NCBI GenBank assembly: GCA_016934635.1
Contig: JAFGSK010000071.1
Location: 65,294 to 112,199, forward strand
Reading direction: 5' to 3'
DNA length: 46,906 nucleotides
Source of the DNA: Caldifarciminota bacterium
GTDB taxonomy: Bacteria > Hydrothermota > Tepidihabitantia > B3-TA06
This document shows positions 15,040 through 22,973 of this stretch, piece after piece. Position numbers and translations under genes: made by a program. The notes beneath the pieces are model-generated. The model was not told the DNA's origin, made no database searches, and worked only from the letters and a program-made list of their open reading frames with translations. The first letter of the stretch is position 1. Each line of letters begins with the position of its first letter.

Positions 15040-15719
15040 GTGCACAAGCAGGGGTGCTTAACCCTGAAAAGAAATCGAGCCGGATCCGGTGGGGACGACT
15101 CATCTGGACGGTCTTTGTTGTACTTTACCTTATCAACTTCACGAAGAATCTTTTTGCAGACGTGGCAGGGGCCAGGGCAGCGATACCTGTCATCTACTTC
15201 ATCTTATGGATTCTGTGGCTGGGTATAGAGTTCTATTTCGAGGCTCAGTTTTACCAGTCCAGCCTTGTTCCGAAGTTTAACTCCTTGCTGAAGGCAGGCT
15301 TTGCCGTCTACTTTTACGCGCTTCAAGGCCTGGCTCCCTGGGATTGGCTAGGTGGCACCAAGATAAACCTTATCTATCCTGTGTTCAATATGCTGGGGTT
15401 ATTGATCTTTGCCCTGGGCGTGGCAATACGCATCTGGGCGCTCGTTGCAATAAGAAGAAACAAAACACCCAAGGAGCTTCTCGCATCCCGGCCCTGGGCA
15501 TTCAGTCGTCATCCGCGCTACATAGGGATGTTTTTAATCATGTTTGCCGTGCCCCTGGTTTTCTTTTCTCCATGGGCAATGCTTGCCACGGTGGTAATCG
15601 GGCTGCCTTTATGGTACCTTGAGGTCCGGTTCGAGGAACGCAAACTGAAAAAGGAGTGGGGGCAAATCTATGAAAATTACTGCAAAACTAGGCCTCTCGT
15701 TCCTCGTTTTAAGCGCTAG
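15036..15719 (+). CDS. Isoprenylcysteine carboxyl methyltransferase-like membrane protein
   Basis: A 227-residue protein with five to six membrane helices. The C-terminal half has the signature of the ICMT/phospholipid methyltransferase group: SRHPRYIGMFLIMFAVPL, then a Trp-rich loop, then RFEERKLKKEWGQIYENYC, which in the family binds S-adenosylmethionine at the membrane surface. Bacterial members methylate small lipophilic substrates that are mostly unknown. The gene overlaps its upstream neighbour by 4 nt (ATGA) and the downstream btuF-like gene by 50 nt, so all are translated from one message. The first 50 residues have no recognisable feature other than a helix. A role in modifying a lipid or a corrinoid-related compound cannot be decided from sequence. 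Confidence 0.8.
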   Translation: MSAQAGVLNPEKKSSRIRWGRLIWTVFVVLYLINFTKNLFADVAGARAAIPVIYFILWILWLGIEFYFEAQFYQSSLVPKFNSLLKAGFAVYFYALQGLAPWDWLGGTKINLIYPVFNMLGLLIFALGVAIRIWALVAIRRNKTPKELLASRPWAFSRHPRYIGMFLIMFAVPLVFFSPWAMLATVVIGLPLWYLEVRFEERKLKKEWGQIYENYCKTRPLVPRFKR

Positions 15720-16512
15720 CTTATTTAGCGTCGGTTCCTGTTCCCGCGGCAAAACAATTAACGATCAGAAAATCCCTCACAAGGTTATTTCGCTAATGCC
15801 CAGCCTTACCGAGATTGTCTATGCCCTTGAAGAAGAAGACCGGTTAATAGGTGTCAGCAATTATTGCGACTATCCTCCTCAGGCGGCACAAAAGGAGCAT
15901 GTCGGCGACCTTATCTCGATCGACCAGGAACGATTGATTATCCTGAATCCTGACATCATTCTGCTGTCATCCCCGACCCAGACTCAGTTGGCCCAGGATC
16001 TGAAAAACGCAGGGTTCAGGATTGCCATGTTTCCTGATCCGGGGGACCTCGAAGGAGTGTTCGCCCAGATCCAGTCCCTTGCAGATACCCTGGGAGTGCA
16101 TCAGAAAGGGAAGTTATTAGTCGATAGCCTGAGACAGGTGCTTTCAAGCATTCAGGCAGCAGAGTCCCTTTCCGTTTATATTGAAATCTCGAACGAACCT
16201 CTGATGACCGTCGGCAGCGGCTCATTTCTTACCGACGCCTTCAGGCGGATCGGGCTTTATAATATCTTTGCCGACAATCCCTCAGGGTATACGGTAATCA
16301 GCCCTGAGGAAGTTTTATCCCGCTCCCCTCAAGTCATCGTGTTCCTTTATCCTGGCGCTGCTGCCGCTGCAAGGATCGGGTGGTCTAATCTTCCTGCAGT
16401 TAAAGCGTACCTGGTATTCGATTCATTGCCCTTGGACGAACTCCAGAGACCCGGCCCAAGATTGATCGCGGCAATTGCTCAAGTTTCCTCGATAATCCAT
16501 AATGCGCGCTAG
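15670..16512 (+). CDS. btuF: Periplasmic cobalamin-binding protein (BtuF-like)
   Basis: A 280-residue lipoprotein with signal MKITAKLGLSFLVLSASL and a Cys at the lipobox S-V-G-S-C. The mature part is a type III (BtuF/FhuD) binding protein: KVISLMPSLTEIVYAL, then LIGVSNYCDYP near residue 60, the usual BtuF wording, GDLISIDQERLIILNPDIIL, a long helix, and a second lobe with SGYTVISPEEVL. It would capture vitamin B12 or another corrinoid in the periplasm and deliver it to the permease encoded next. Heme and siderophore binders are relatives, so the substrate is likely rather than certain. It starts inside the methyltransferase gene and overlaps the permease by 11 nt. GGAGTGGGGG lies upstream of the ATG. 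No cobalamin riboswitch is visible upstream of the operon. Confidence 0.82.
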   Translation: MKITAKLGLSFLVLSASLFSVGSCSRGKTINDQKIPHKVISLMPSLTEIVYALEEEDRLIGVSNYCDYPPQAAQKEHVGDLISIDQERLIILNPDIILLSSPTQTQLAQDLKNAGFRIAMFPDPGDLEGVFAQIQSLADTLGVHQKGKLLVDSLRQVLSSIQAAESLSVYIEISNEPLMTVGSGSFLTDAFRRIGLYNIFADNPSGYTVISPEEVLSRSPQVIVFLYPGAAAAARIGWSNLPAVKAYLVFDSLPLDELQRPGPRLIAAIAQVSSIIHNAR

Positions 16513-17488
16513 GCTCGGCTGGATTATCCTGCCTTTGGCACTCATGGGGTTGATTGCGGTTTCGCTCGTGGTTGGCGCATCCCCTGGGAAGTCCTGTACC
16601 TGGGAGGCTTTCAAGCCCTTGCTTTCGATTCGCCTTACCCGCATACTCCTTGCAATATTCGCAGGCGGAGTGCTTGCGGTCGTGGGCGCGGCGCTCCAGG
16701 GGCTTCTGCAGAATCCCCTGGTTGACCCTTATATAATCGGGACTTCCTCAGGTGCAGGTGTAGGGGTGGCGCTTTCCGTGCTGCTGGGATGGACCACGGC
16801 GCTCGGCCTGACCTCAGTTATCGGGCATTCCTTGTTCGGATTCGCAGGCGCGCTTGGCGCCCTCTTCCTCGTTTATGCACTTGCAAGGATTCGAGGCAGG
16901 TTCTCCCGCCTCTCGTTGATCCTTTCAGGCGTGGCAGTGGGCTTTGTCGGATCAGGGCTTATTACCGTACTCATTGCCTTTGCCCGGGACCAGGGCTTTC
17001 AGAGACTGGTATACCTCCTGATGGGTGACGTGAGCGGTAAGTGGCTGTCCGCCCCTGAGACGCTCGCTTTAGGCATCGGAGGCGTTATCTCAATCCTTGG
17101 GTGCATTTGGCTAACCTTCCGCTGGCGTTCCCTTGACGTCATATCCACCAACATCGAGGCAGCCGAATCCCTGGGCGTGGATACACAAAAGCTCACTGTA
17201 GAGGTGTTCATTATCTCGGCTGTCCTCGTCGGGATTGTCGTGTCGTTCGTGGGTGCGGTGAGCTTTGTCGGCCTTATAGTACCTCATACAGTCCGCTTCA
17301 TCTTCGGCCCAAGACACTCGAAGGTTCTTCCGGCAAGCTTTCTTGCAGGAGCGGTCCTCTTGCTTGCATCGGACCTGGGCTTGAAGGTAATCTCAATCTA
17401 TTTTCCGGTAACCTTACCGCTTTCAGTTGTCACCACCCTTGTCGGCGTCCCTGCGTTCCTGTATCTTATGCGAAGGAAAACCACATGA
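16502..17488 (+). CDS. btuC: FecCD/BtuC-family ABC transporter permease
   Basis: A 328-residue inner-membrane permease with about ten helices. Family landmarks are SIRLTRILLAIFAGGVLAVV near residue 40, GAALQGLLQNPLVDPYIIG at 62-80, SGAGVGVAL, and FVGLIVPHTVRFIFGPRHSKVLP near residue 258, which holds the coupling-helix region that contacts the ATPase. It forms the homodimeric channel that passes corrinoid (or iron chelate) from the binding protein into the cell. It overlaps btuF by 11 nt and the ATPase gene by 4 nt (ATGA), so the three are translationally coupled. Confidence 0.9.
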   Translation: MRARLGWIILPLALMGLIAVSLVVGASPGKSCTWEAFKPLLSIRLTRILLAIFAGGVLAVVGAALQGLLQNPLVDPYIIGTSSGAGVGVALSVLLGWTTALGLTSVIGHSLFGFAGALGALFLVYALARIRGRFSRLSLILSGVAVGFVGSGLITVLIAFARDQGFQRLVYLLMGDVSGKWLSAPETLALGIGGVISILGCIWLTFRWRSLDVISTNIEAAESLGVDTQKLTVEVFIISAVLVGIVVSFVGAVSFVGLIVPHTVRFIFGPRHSKVLPASFLAGAVLLLASDLGLKVISIYFPVTLPLSVVTTLVGVPAFLYLMRRKTT

Positions 17489-18300
17489 CCCGTTACACAC
17501 CAACTCCTTCCTCAATACACCCAAATGCCTCCGGTTTTCAAGTCAAGAACGTATCCTTTTCGTACGGTCAGAAACCCTTGTTCGAAGACCTGTCCGTAGC
17601 CGTTGGCTGCCGGGAGTTCTGCTCGGTCGTCGGCCCTAACGGCGCTGGCAAGAGCACGTTTATTAAGCTCCTTGCCCGCCTGCTTGAACCCCGAATAGGC
17701 GAAATCCTCCTCGATGACCGGACGCTTCGAGACTACTCCCGCAGGGAACTTGCCAGGCGGACTGCCTATGTGCCGCAGGAAAGCTTCTTTGCCTGGGATT
17801 TCACTGTAACAGAAACCGTGCTTCAGGGTCGGCACTCCTATCTAAAGCCTTTAGAGCGTTATCATTCGTCCGATTACGATCTGGTTCACGCGAGCCTTAG
17901 GCGTCTCGGGATCGAGGGCCTTGCATCCAAAGGCATAAACCACATCTCGTCGGGCGAAAGGCAGCTGGCGGTTGTAGCCCGCTCCCTTGTCCAACAGCCG
18001 TCCGTTATCCTCCTTGACGAGCCGCTCAATCATCTCGACCTCGCGCACCAGCATCAGGCGCTCGGTCTGTTAAATGAATTAAACCAGGAGGGGATGGGTG
18101 TGGTGCTCGTGGCGCACGACCTGAATCAGGCGGCGCTCGTCTCAAAACGCATGCTCGTCTTCTCAGATGGGGCGCTGGTCGAGGACGGGAACCCGGACGA
18201 CCTTCTCACGCCTGGTATGGTCGAGCAATACTGGGGCATCAAACCGCTGCAGGGCAGGCACCCGAAATCCAAGAAACGCCAGATATTCCTGCCGTTTTGA
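17485..18300 (+). CDS. btuD: ABC transporter ATPase, BtuD/FecE type
   Basis: A 271-residue nucleotide-binding subunit. Walker A is GPNGAGKST at 50-58, the Q-loop lies at VPQE (96-99), the signature is SSGERQ at 155-160, and Walker B with the catalytic Glu is VILLDEP (174-180), followed by the D-loop NHLDL and the switch His in VAHDLN. The family signature normally reads LSGGE; ISSGE here is a mild variant seen in some FecE/BtuD proteins. It powers import through the adjacent permease. The 4-nt overlap with btuC and closing position make it the end of a five-gene operon beginning at 13897. Residues 1-17 before the first strand are longer than usual and poorly conserved, so a later start is possible. 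Confidence 0.9.
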   Translation: MTRYTPTPSSIHPNASGFQVKNVSFSYGQKPLFEDLSVAVGCREFCSVVGPNGAGKSTFIKLLARLLEPRIGEILLDDRTLRDYSRRELARRTAYVPQESFFAWDFTVTETVLQGRHSYLKPLERYHSSDYDLVHASLRRLGIEGLASKGINHISSGERQLAVVARSLVQQPSVILLDEPLNHLDLAHQHQALGLLNELNQEGMGVVLVAHDLNQAALVSKRMLVFSDGALVEDGNPDDLLTPGMVEQYWGIKPLQGRHPKSKKRQIFLPF

Positions 18301-18350
18301 TTACCGTAACATGTTAAGTAGATTGTTAAGAGGTTGCTGTGAAGGCCTTG

Positions 18351-18378
18351 TTGACGATCATACCGCCAGGCCTATAAT
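18351..18378 (+). promoter_or_regulatory. Promoter of the DUF401 gene, near-leaderless
   Basis: TTGACG (18351-18356), 16-bp spacer, TATAAT (18373-18378), then 9 nt to ATG 18388. The predicted leader is only about 2-3 nt long and has no ribosome binding site. Confidence 0.7.
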
Positions 18379-18387
18379 CCACGACTC

Positions 18388-19608
18388 ATGATTCCAAAGC
18401 TTGCCGCAGTTATCGGTATCGTTGTGATCCTTATGCTGGTAAGAGCGCCCCTGGTCGCGGCAATCACCGCAGGCGCGATACTCATAGGCATCCTTTTCCC
18501 GATGCCTGCTTTAGAGATAGGCAAGGTCTTCCTGGGAAGCATTAAGGACTGGAATACCATCAACCTTTTGATCGTGGTTTACCTCATCAGTATGCTCGGG
18601 AAAGTGATGCGCGAGGTAGGAGGGTTGGACAGGTTCTCCAGGGGCGCTGAGTACCTCTTACGCGGTTCCAGGGTAGGGATGGTGATGACACCGATGTTCG
18701 TTGGACTTCTACCCATGCCCGGAGGCGCTCTTCTTACCGCACCCATGGTGGAGGAACAGGCCAGACCCCACCACATCTCTCCCGGCCTTCTGACATACCT
18801 CAACTTCTGGTTCCGTCACGTGTGGGAGTACTTCTGGCCCCTTTACCCGCCTATCCTTTTAGGCATGGCGATCCTCGGAATCCCTTACAGCCATTTCCTT
18901 GCCAACCAGTCGTTCATGACCCCTGCGGCCATCCTTGTCGGTTCCGTGGTTCTTTTTTCCTTTGTCAAGCGCCGGAAGGAACGTCCTTTACGCGCTCCGG
19001 GTAAGACGAGGGAGGCCCTCAAAGGCATCCTTTACGGCACGTTCCCTGTCATAATCATCATGATTCTTGTCGGTTCACTCAACTTGACGTTCAAGGTTCC
19101 TGTTTCCCTGCTCATGCTTGCGGTGGTGGTCGCCTCCTTCTTTATCTACCGAATCCCGGTCAAGACCGTGGGCAAGCTAGTCCTGAAATCGTTTGACTGG
19201 AAGGTGCTTACCTTGCTGGTTGCGGTCATGTTCTTCAAGGACATGCTGACCTCGAGTCCGGCTCTGGACGGGCTGGCTCAGATAATGCAAAACGCCTCAT
19301 CGACCTTCATCGTGCTTCCGGTGATACTCCTGCCCTTCGTCGTCGGACTCCTCATCGGCCTAAACCAGGCCTACGTTGCGGCCTCTTTCCCTATCCTTGC
19401 GCCTTTTATATCCGCCGAGCCCGGCCTCATCATGCTGGCCTACGTGTTCGGGTTCATGGGCTGCCTCCTGTCTCCGGCCCACCTATGCCTTGCGTTCTCC
19501 CGTGAGTACTTCAAGGCCTCCTGGCTCAAGGTCTACGCGTGGCTCCTGCCCTCGGTCCTTGTATTAGCGGGGATTGCCCTGGGGGCGTGGTTTTTGTTCT
19601 TTAAGTAA
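18388..19608 (+). CDS. DUF401 family integral membrane protein
   Basis: A 406-residue protein with about ten to eleven helices. The segment GLLPMPGGALLTAPMVEEQA near residue 110 and NFWFRHVWEYFWPLYPPILL near residue 140 are the hallmarks of the DUF401 (COG1906) family found in Archaea, Thermotogota and scattered bacteria; a matching GLNQAYVAASFPILAPFI and GFMGCLLSPAHLCL appear in the second half, suggesting an inverted repeat of two transporter halves. These proteins resemble ion-transporter (IT) superfamily carriers such as gluconate or C4-dicarboxylate permeases. The substrate is unknown. It is separated from btuD by 87 nt and has its own promoter. Confidence 0.82.
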   Translation: MIPKLAAVIGIVVILMLVRAPLVAAITAGAILIGILFPMPALEIGKVFLGSIKDWNTINLLIVVYLISMLGKVMREVGGLDRFSRGAEYLLRGSRVGMVMTPMFVGLLPMPGGALLTAPMVEEQARPHHISPGLLTYLNFWFRHVWEYFWPLYPPILLGMAILGIPYSHFLANQSFMTPAAILVGSVVLFSFVKRRKERPLRAPGKTREALKGILYGTFPVIIIMILVGSLNLTFKVPVSLLMLAVVVASFFIYRIPVKTVGKLVLKSFDWKVLTLLVAVMFFKDMLTSSPALDGLAQIMQNASSTFIVLPVILLPFVVGLLIGLNQAYVAASFPILAPFISAEPGLIMLAYVFGFMGCLLSPAHLCLAFSREYFKASWLKVYAWLLPSVLVLAGIALGAWFLFFK

Positions 19609-19711
19609 ACCTCATAAAACTCTCGTCACAAAGGTATACATATCTCACAGATTGGCGAGAGGCTTAAGTCCCTCGTCCGTATTTGCGGATCAATTTTTCC
19701 GCAAGGGAGAC

Positions 19712-19739
19712 TTGACTAGGACGCTTGAATCGCTAACAT
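19712..19739 (+). promoter_or_regulatory. Promoter of the 19794 gene
   Basis: TTGACT (19712-19717), 16-bp spacer, TAACAT (19734-19739), followed by a leader with GGAGG at 19784-19788. A 7-bp hairpin with arms TTGCGGA and TCCGCAA lies just upstream, from 19683, and may end DUF401 transcription. Confidence 0.55.
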
Positions 19740-19793
19740 TAATCCGGACACGGCATTCCACCGCGATACCGGAAACCAGATTTGGAGGTAATC

Positions 19794-20210
19794 ATGGAGG
19801 GACTGCTAACGAGCGACCCGGAATTCCTCACGAAGGCTATTCGTTACTATAAGGAAAAGCTGCCGGTGAAGATAACCGACGACGCCGGTTGGGGGCTGAA
19901 CAAAGAAGATGTGAGAACGGCGATTGCGCTGCTATCAGCCAGTCACAAAAAGGGAGGGGCAACGCTCAAGAAGATCGCGATAATAGCAGGCAGTCTGAGG
20001 GTTGCCGGCCTCGGACTGGCTCTGATTTTAATCGCGGTAGTCGATCCGGAACCTACCAGCAAGCTGGCTATCCTGTTCGTAGGCGGGACGATACTCGTCG
20101 TTTCCGGCGGGTTAACCGTGCTCATAGCCCTGGGGGTTCAATGGGCGGTGAAGGTTTCGAGAGGCTCCTTGGAAATTTACCCTAAAGGTCCCTCCGACGG
20201 AGGTGAGTAA
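19794..20210 (+). CDS. Small membrane protein of unknown function
   Basis: 138 residues. The soluble N-terminal half (about 60 residues) is charged and helical, followed by two membrane helices (AIIAGSLRVAGLGLALILIAV and KLAILFVGGTILVVSGGLTVLIAL) with a short Pro-rich loop, and a basic C-terminal tail. I do not recognise the family. The start at 19794 is chosen because GGAGG lies 5 nt upstream; an in-frame TTG at 19782 precedes that site and cannot use it. It stands alone with its own promoter. Confidence 0.65.
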   Translation: MEGLLTSDPEFLTKAIRYYKEKLPVKITDDAGWGLNKEDVRTAIALLSASHKKGGATLKKIAIIAGSLRVAGLGLALILIAVVDPEPTSKLAILFVGGTILVVSGGLTVLIALGVQWAVKVSRGSLEIYPKGPSDGGE

Positions 20211-20226
20211 GGGTCCGGCCTCCTTG

Positions 20227-20250
20227 GACAAGGGGCTTAAGCCCCTTGTC
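20227..20250. repeat. Perfect 24-bp palindrome
   Basis: Arms of 12 bp (GACAAGGGGCTT and its exact complement) with no loop, 17 bp after the stop of the small membrane gene. It has no U-tract, so it may be a transcription stop acting from either side or a repeat element. Confidence 0.75.
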
Positions 20251-20294
20251 TGGCAGTACAGTCTTTACACATTAAGCTTTTGATAAGCAGGGGC

Positions 20295-20322
20295 TTGACA
20301 AGGAACAACATGGTTCTATAAT
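20295..20322 (+). promoter_or_regulatory. Promoter of the PD-(D/E)XK-like gene
   Basis: TTGACA (20295-20300), 16-bp spacer, TATAAT (20317-20322), both consensus. AGGAGG at about 20346-20351 precedes the TTG start at 20359. Confidence 0.8.
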
Positions 20323-20358
20323 TGACAAGGTTCAAATTGCTATTCAGGAGGTATAGTT

Positions 20359-21273
20359 TTGAAAAATCCCCCAGACTTTTCTTTTCCAGATTTACCTGAT
20401 AACAATAACAGAGATTTCGAAGGGATTTCTCCATATCCTGATCTCATGTACACAGTGCAGCAAGGCTGGTTCGCGATAGAGGATGAGATAAAAAAGTATT
20501 GCGGTAAACAAGAATGGTTTCAAAAGGAAACACACCCAGATAATATTCTTTTTAGTTTTTGGAATATCATAAAAGAGTTCCGAGAGTCCACTCGACAATA
20601 CCAAGCGGATGAAAACCTCCCACCTTTATCTCAGGATGAGCTAGAAAGTATTAGTGATGCTATTATTTGGATTTGGCGAATAGGAACAGCCTTGCTGGCT
20701 TTGAGATTCGAGCCAAGCAGATTAAGAGAATCGAGAAGATTAATTGATTCTTCTCAATTTTGGAAATCAGCATATGTTCTTTATATAGCTCGTTTATTCG
20801 CCCTGGAAGATGCAAAGGTAGAATTCCTAAGAGAAACAACTAGTAGAACAGCGGATCTTCGAATAGAAAATGAGCTTTTCGTCGAATGTAAGAAAACCGA
20901 GGATTTGAATTCCTTTGATAATATGAAACAACTCGCCGGAAAAATTAAAAACAACTATGAAGAGGCCATGGGGCAAATACCGAGAAATGCCTTAGGTTTA
21001 GTCTGTCTCGATCTGCCAAGAAATATTGATCTTAGAAATCAAGATGTTGTGGAAACGATCGGCGAGGCGCTAAAGGGTGAATTTCAACTAAGTAAAAGAA
21101 TTACTGGTTGTGCATTGACGTGGTCTAATGTTGTAGAAGAAAATGGCGAACCGAGCAGAGTACTTAAAACAACTAAAAGGCTTTTTGTTCCTTCATCTAT
21201 TGATTGTTCGGTGCTTGAAAGGTTAAAAGTTTTGAAAGTATTCAAAGTATTCGTTAAGCCTATTTTCCTCTAA
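20359..21273 (+). CDS. Putative PD-(D/E)XK nuclease-like protein
   Basis: 304 residues from a TTG start placed 7 nt after AGGAGG. Residues 1-150 are helical and match nothing I know. At 162-178 the sequence TSRTADLRIENELFVECKK gives D166, then E176-x-K178 on a following strand, the core pattern of the PD-(D/E)XK nuclease superfamily, with a helix and a strand (ALGLVCLDLP, about 210-220) after it as that fold needs. This suggests a DNA-cutting or DNA-binding domain, perhaps of a defence or repair protein, but no target-recognition part is evident. The gene and its neighbour at 21347 are clearly AT-richer than the genes on both sides, consistent with acquisition by transfer. The assignment rests on one motif. 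Confidence 0.6.
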   Translation: MKNPPDFSFPDLPDNNNRDFEGISPYPDLMYTVQQGWFAIEDEIKKYCGKQEWFQKETHPDNILFSFWNIIKEFRESTRQYQADENLPPLSQDELESISDAIIWIWRIGTALLALRFEPSRLRESRRLIDSSQFWKSAYVLYIARLFALEDAKVEFLRETTSRTADLRIENELFVECKKTEDLNSFDNMKQLAGKIKNNYEEAMGQIPRNALGLVCLDLPRNIDLRNQDVVETIGEALKGEFQLSKRITGCALTWSNVVEENGEPSRVLKTTKRLFVPSSIDCSVLERLKVLKVFKVFVKPIFL

Positions 21274-21283
21274 TTGACTTTGT

Positions 21284-21324
21284 AGTTCGTTTTGGACCAA
21301 CCTTAAGGTTGGTCTCTACGAACT
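21284..21324. repeat. Long palindromic hairpin between the two AT-rich genes
   Basis: A perfect 20-bp inner palindrome (21295-21314, arms GACCAACCTT and complement) is nested in outer arms AGTTCGT (21284) and ACGAACT (to 21324). It could fold as one long cruciform and stop or pause transcription between 20359 and 21347. No U-run. Confidence 0.75.
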
Positions 21325-21346
21325 CCGAGTTTCTAAGGAAAGAAGT

Positions 21347-21841
21347 ATGATTTGGGAATCTTCTTACTGGAAAGACAGTCTCTTAAAGTCGGCTAGAAAA
21401 CTTAGAAGGATGAGCAGACGAAAGTCCCCGGCGGAAAAGATTCTTGTAGATTTCGAAAGGGAAGTGTTTATTTCTTTCTACACAGTGAGAAAGCTCATAG
21501 AAGCTAAGAAACTATCTGGCAGAATTGCAGAGCTTAAGATTAATGCTAATTCCTATCCTGTCAAAGGAAAAGATGTAACACTTTTAAACTGGCATAGGGT
21601 AGATGAACTGTACAACTTTGAGAGTGCCATACAGGTAGAATTGGATGTCAAATTTGTATGTAATCAGATAATCCATAGCTACGTATTTGTTTCGGTATTT
21701 GATGAACAAGGGAGGTTGGCTGCTATTTTATTTTCCTCAGACCGAAAACGCAACTTCTGTATATACAAGATTGAGCTACCGAGAATCATTGAATTCCTTA
21801 TTGCTGTTGGGTCAGACTATCCATCTTCAAGCAATTTTTAA
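21347..21841 (+). CDS. Unknown protein, AT-rich
   Basis: 164 residues; no known family recognised. The N-terminal 45 residues are basic (KSARKLRRMSRRKS), then a helix with F-E-R-E-V-F-I-S-F-Y-T-V-R-K-L-I-E, then alternating strands with a conserved-looking NWHRVDELY near residue 85 and a final hydrophobic helix. A weak AGGAAAG ribosome binding site precedes ATG 21347. It has the same AT-rich composition as the preceding nuclease-like gene and lies 73 bp downstream past a strong hairpin, so it may or may not share its transcript. The basic start would fit nucleic acid or membrane contact; this is only a guess. Confidence 0.6.
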   Translation: MIWESSYWKDSLLKSARKLRRMSRRKSPAEKILVDFEREVFISFYTVRKLIEAKKLSGRIAELKINANSYPVKGKDVTLLNWHRVDELYNFESAIQVELDVKFVCNQIIHSYVFVSVFDEQGRLAAILFSSDRKRNFCIYKIELPRIIEFLIAVGSDYPSSSNF

Positions 21842-21951
21842 CCCCTCACCCGGCGCTTCCCTGAAGCGCACCTTCATCCCGGAGGGAGAGGGGAATAATG
21901 AACCTCTCCCTCTGGGAAAGGTCGCTGCGTAGCAGAGGGTGAGGGAGTTAC
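21842..21951. repeat. Dispersed GC-rich repeat, copy 1
   Basis: Opens with CCCTCACCC and closes with GGGTGAGGG, so the whole can fold back. Inside it holds GGGGAATAATG, ACCTCTCCCT and GGTCGCTGCG-AGCAG, blocks found again at 27168-27260. Non-coding spacer before the convergent GH130 gene. The remaining bases up to 22001 show nothing. Confidence 0.75.
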
Positions 21952-22001
21952 TTTTTTATTTTTCTCCAACCATCCCTTCGCTATTGCTGACTCCGGCGTC
22001 T

Positions 22002-22967
22002 CTATTCGTTGCACTCCTCGGGCGGGGTTCCGTTCCTCTCCAACCAGTCGAGGAGCTTCTGGATATTCGCGGTGGCCAGGGCAATCGAGCTGTCGGCGCA
22101 GCCGTAATAGAGATTGATATTCTTGCCGTCGGGGTCAAGGGTGTAGCCGCACGAAAAGACCACGTTCGGCACGTCGCCTTCGCGTTCGTACGGGGCTTCG
22201 GGTCCGAATGCCCACACGTCGCTGCGGCGCAGGCAGCGTTCCGGTCGCTCTCGTTCCAGGAGCGCAAGGCCAATCCGGTAGAGGCTTCCGCTCGGGGTCT
22301 CGCGCACGCCGTGGTAAATCATGAGCCATCCCTGCGCGGTCTCGATGAGAGGCGGGGAGAGGCCGATCTTGTTCGCGTCCCACCAGGCGCCGCGCCGCGC
22401 CTTAAGGATAAGCTTGTGCCTGCCCCAGTGCTGTAAGTCGGGCGAATAGGCGATCCAGATGTGGTTCCCGAACGTGTCCATCGGGCGGTGGATCAATGCC
22501 CAATGGCCGTCGATGCGCTTGGGAAGGAGCGCCGCGTCCTTGTCCGAAGGAAGCATGACGACGCCTAAGCGCTCGAACTCGCGGAAATCTTTCGTTAAAG
22601 CCAGCGAGACACCAGGGCCCCCAAGCGAATAGGAGGTGTAGATGACTACGTATTTTTCCAGTTCAGCCGCATAGGTGATGCGCGGGTCCTCGATACCCCA
22701 GATCTCTTCCGGATAATTTTCCGGGTCGGACAGCAAGGTGGGTTTGGAATCTACCTGCCAGCCGTCGATGCCGTTAGCGGAACGGGCGGCGCACAGGTGG
22801 GAACGCCCGCTGCGGTCCTCGACCCGGCAAAGGAGCAGCGTCGTGCCGTCCGGCAGAAGCGTTGCCCCGGGATTGAAGACGCTGTTGACCGGATAGGGCC
22901 AATTGCGGGCGGAAAGGATAGGATTTTGGGGGGATCGGTGAAAGAGTTCTTCCGATTTGTTGTTCAT
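22002..22967 (-). CDS. GH130 family glycoside phosphorylase/hydrolase
   Basis: A 321-residue five-bladed propeller enzyme. Seen are NPGATLLPDGTTLLLCRVEDRSGRS near residue 30, WGIEDPRITY near 92 (the GH130 segment with the catalytic-acid Asp), and an HRP motif with PMDTFGN near residue 160 that in the family binds phosphate. WYHG-like MIYHGVRET and NVVFSCGYTL follow. GH130 enzymes split beta-mannosides by phosphorolysis or hydrolysis. The gene follows the glycosyltransferase by 6 nt with AGGAG ahead of its ATG, so both are co-transcribed; a mannan-like or storage glycan being made and broken by this pair is the likely theme. The protein has no signal peptide, so it acts in the cytosol. Confidence 0.85.
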   Translation of the reverse strand: MNNKSEELFHRSPQNPILSARNWPYPVNSVFNPGATLLPDGTTLLLCRVEDRSGRSHLCAARSANGIDGWQVDSKPTLLSDPENYPEEIWGIEDPRITYAAELEKYVVIYTSYSLGGPGVSLALTKDFREFERLGVVMLPSDKDAALLPKRIDGHWALIHRPMDTFGNHIWIAYSPDLQHWGRHKLILKARRGAWWDANKIGLSPPLIETAQGWLMIYHGVRETPSGSLYRIGLALLERERPERCLRRSDVWAFGPEAPYEREGDVPNVVFSCGYTLDPDGKNINLYYGCADSSIALATANIQKLLDWLERNGTPPEECNE

Positions 22968-22973
22968 CGTGTT

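Noticed and set aside
14382..15047. Minus-strand open frame of about 220 codons opposite the unknown lipoprotein
   Set aside because: Serine-rich composition typical of an antisense shadow; the + strand gene has a promoter, a lipobox and overlapping operon neighbours.
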